The notes beneath the pieces were generated by a model. The model was given only the letters and a program-made list of their open reading frames with translations. It was not told the origin of the DNA and did no database searches. The position numbers and the translations under genes were made by a program. Shown one piece after another: positions 5,696 to 6,097 of a stretch of DNA of 6,097 nucleotides. This stretch comes from Acidimicrobiaceae bacterium (GTDB taxonomy: Bacteria; Actinomycetota; Acidimicrobiia; Acidimicrobiales; Acidimicrobiaceae). The first letter of the stretch is position 1, and every line of letters starts with the position of its first letter. Location: positions 1-6,097 of the forward strand of contig JABEUO010000210.1 of assembly GCA_013044415.1 (NCBI GenBank), in the 5' to 3' direction.

Positions 5696-6097
5696 TTAGG
5701 AGGCTCTGGACACTCGGCGCTTCTTGATGGAGGGCACCAGAAGCATCATGCCAGTCCCACCAGCGGCTCCAATTATGAGCCACCAAACTGGGCTTGCCCA
5801 CGGCTCGCCAGTGGAGCTACTAGGTACAGCTAGGGTTTGACCACCAGAAGTGGGACTGCTTGACGGAGCCGCAACTGGAGAGCCACTGCCAGCAGTCGTC
5901 GAAGGTGCACTGGACGAGGGTTGCACCAAAGGCTGAATGGATGGTTGCCCAGAATTGCTAACGCCGCCGGAAGTGTTACCGCCGCCGCCGCCACCTGAAG
6001 TGTTACCTCCACCGCCGCCGCCGGAAGTGTTACCTCCACCGCCTGAAGTGTTACCGCCGCCGCTACCGCCGGACGTGTTACCGCCGCCGCCGCCGCC
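5696..6097 (-). CDS. C-terminal part of a Gly/NTS-repeat, Ser/Pro-rich surface protein with a membrane anchor (N-terminus beyond the right edge)
   Basis: The frame is open from the right edge to a TAA at 5696-5698, giving 133 visible residues. Residues 1-45 are runs of glycine interrupted by five copies of Asn-Thr-Ser (starting at 7, 16, 23, 32 and 41). Residues 50-98 are rich in Ser, Pro, Thr and Ala, typical of an extended stalk crossing the cell wall. One hydrophobic segment (about 103-122, with WWLIIGAAGG and MMLLVP) precedes a basic KKRR tail (125-128), the usual layout of a wall- or membrane-anchored actinobacterial surface protein. There is no clear LPXTG or LAXTG; SSSTGEP lies about four residues before the helix and is at best a degenerate sorting motif. 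The function of the missing N-terminal domain is unknown. Two hairpin terminators follow the gene. Confidence 0.75.
   Translation of the reverse strand, partial: GGGGGGNTSGGSGGGNTSGGGGNTSGGGGGGNTSGGGGGGNTSGGVSNSGQPSIQPLVQPSSSAPSTTAGSGSPVAAPSSSPTSGGQTLAVPSSSTGEPWASPVWWLIIGAAGGTGMMLLVPSIKKRRVSRAS
5963..6097. repeat. Coding minisatellite, about 27-bp period, encoding (Gly)n-Asn-Thr-Ser
   Basis: On the minus strand the unit is AACACTTCC or AACACTTCA followed by GGC/GGT/GGA codons. The five AAC-AC(T/G)-TC(C/A) cores are spaced 27, 21, 27 and 27 bp apart, all multiples of three, so gain or loss of units keeps the frame. Variation between copies is mostly synonymous, though one unit has AGC in place of a glycine codon. 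The array continues past the window edge. Confidence 0.85.

Noticed and set aside
5830..6039. Minus-strand open frame of 69 codons overlapping the Gly-rich tract
   Set aside because: It is a repeat-driven shadow in another frame; the frame running from the edge to 5696 continues into a sensible stalk, membrane helix and basic tail.
5963..6097. Regular repeats considered as a CRISPR array
   Set aside because: The units are tandem, codon-phased and lack unique spacers; they encode a Gly/NTS linker in an open frame.

Overview
The window looks like chromosomal DNA from a moderate-GC member of the Actinomycetota. I infer this from the type of Lrp regulator, its pairing with a class III aminotransferase opposite a gamma-aminobutyraldehyde dehydrogenase-like gene (an arrangement I recall from actinobacteria such as Streptomyces), and a surface protein with a C-terminal membrane anchor. 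Two long gaps without recognisable genes argue against a streamlined genome. I cannot place it below phylum.

Layout: positions 1-337 (minus) hold the N-terminal part of an AMP-dependent acyl-CoA synthetase, cut by the window edge. A 12-bp hairpin terminator at 420-462 separates it from a two-gene minus-strand operon: an Lrp/AsnC regulator (1887-2348, start uncertain) whose stop overlaps, as ATGA, the start of a class III PLP aminotransferase (496-1890). Divergent from these, on the plus strand, is an NAD(P)-dependent aldehyde dehydrogenase (3183-4622) with all catalytic residues and the C-terminal signature of gamma-aminobutyraldehyde dehydrogenases. The 834 bp between regulator and dehydrogenase contain an AT-rich segment (about 2581-2640) with candidate promoters on both strands and a repeated 10-mer at 31-bp spacing, a plausible operator. 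Downstream of the dehydrogenase lie two hairpins, then about 900 bp with no recognisable gene but with a good promoter candidate (4751-4779), tandem hairpins and a possible terminator. At the right edge, 5696-6097 (minus) is the C-terminal 133 residues of a surface protein: Gly-rich/NTS repeats, a Ser/Pro/Thr stalk, one membrane helix and a basic tail, with two terminator-like hairpins behind it.

Working model: the aminotransferase removes an amino group from a diamine, most likely putrescine, giving 4-aminobutanal; the dehydrogenase oxidises this to GABA; and the Lrp protein senses a related metabolite and controls both arms from the shared intergenic region. The acyl-CoA synthetase and the surface protein appear to be separate units. 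I see no clearly new multi-gene system. The items most worth a second look are the four-cysteine cluster in the aminotransferase, the NTS-repeat surface protein, the possible RNA or small-ORF transcript at 4786-5064, and the operator-like region.
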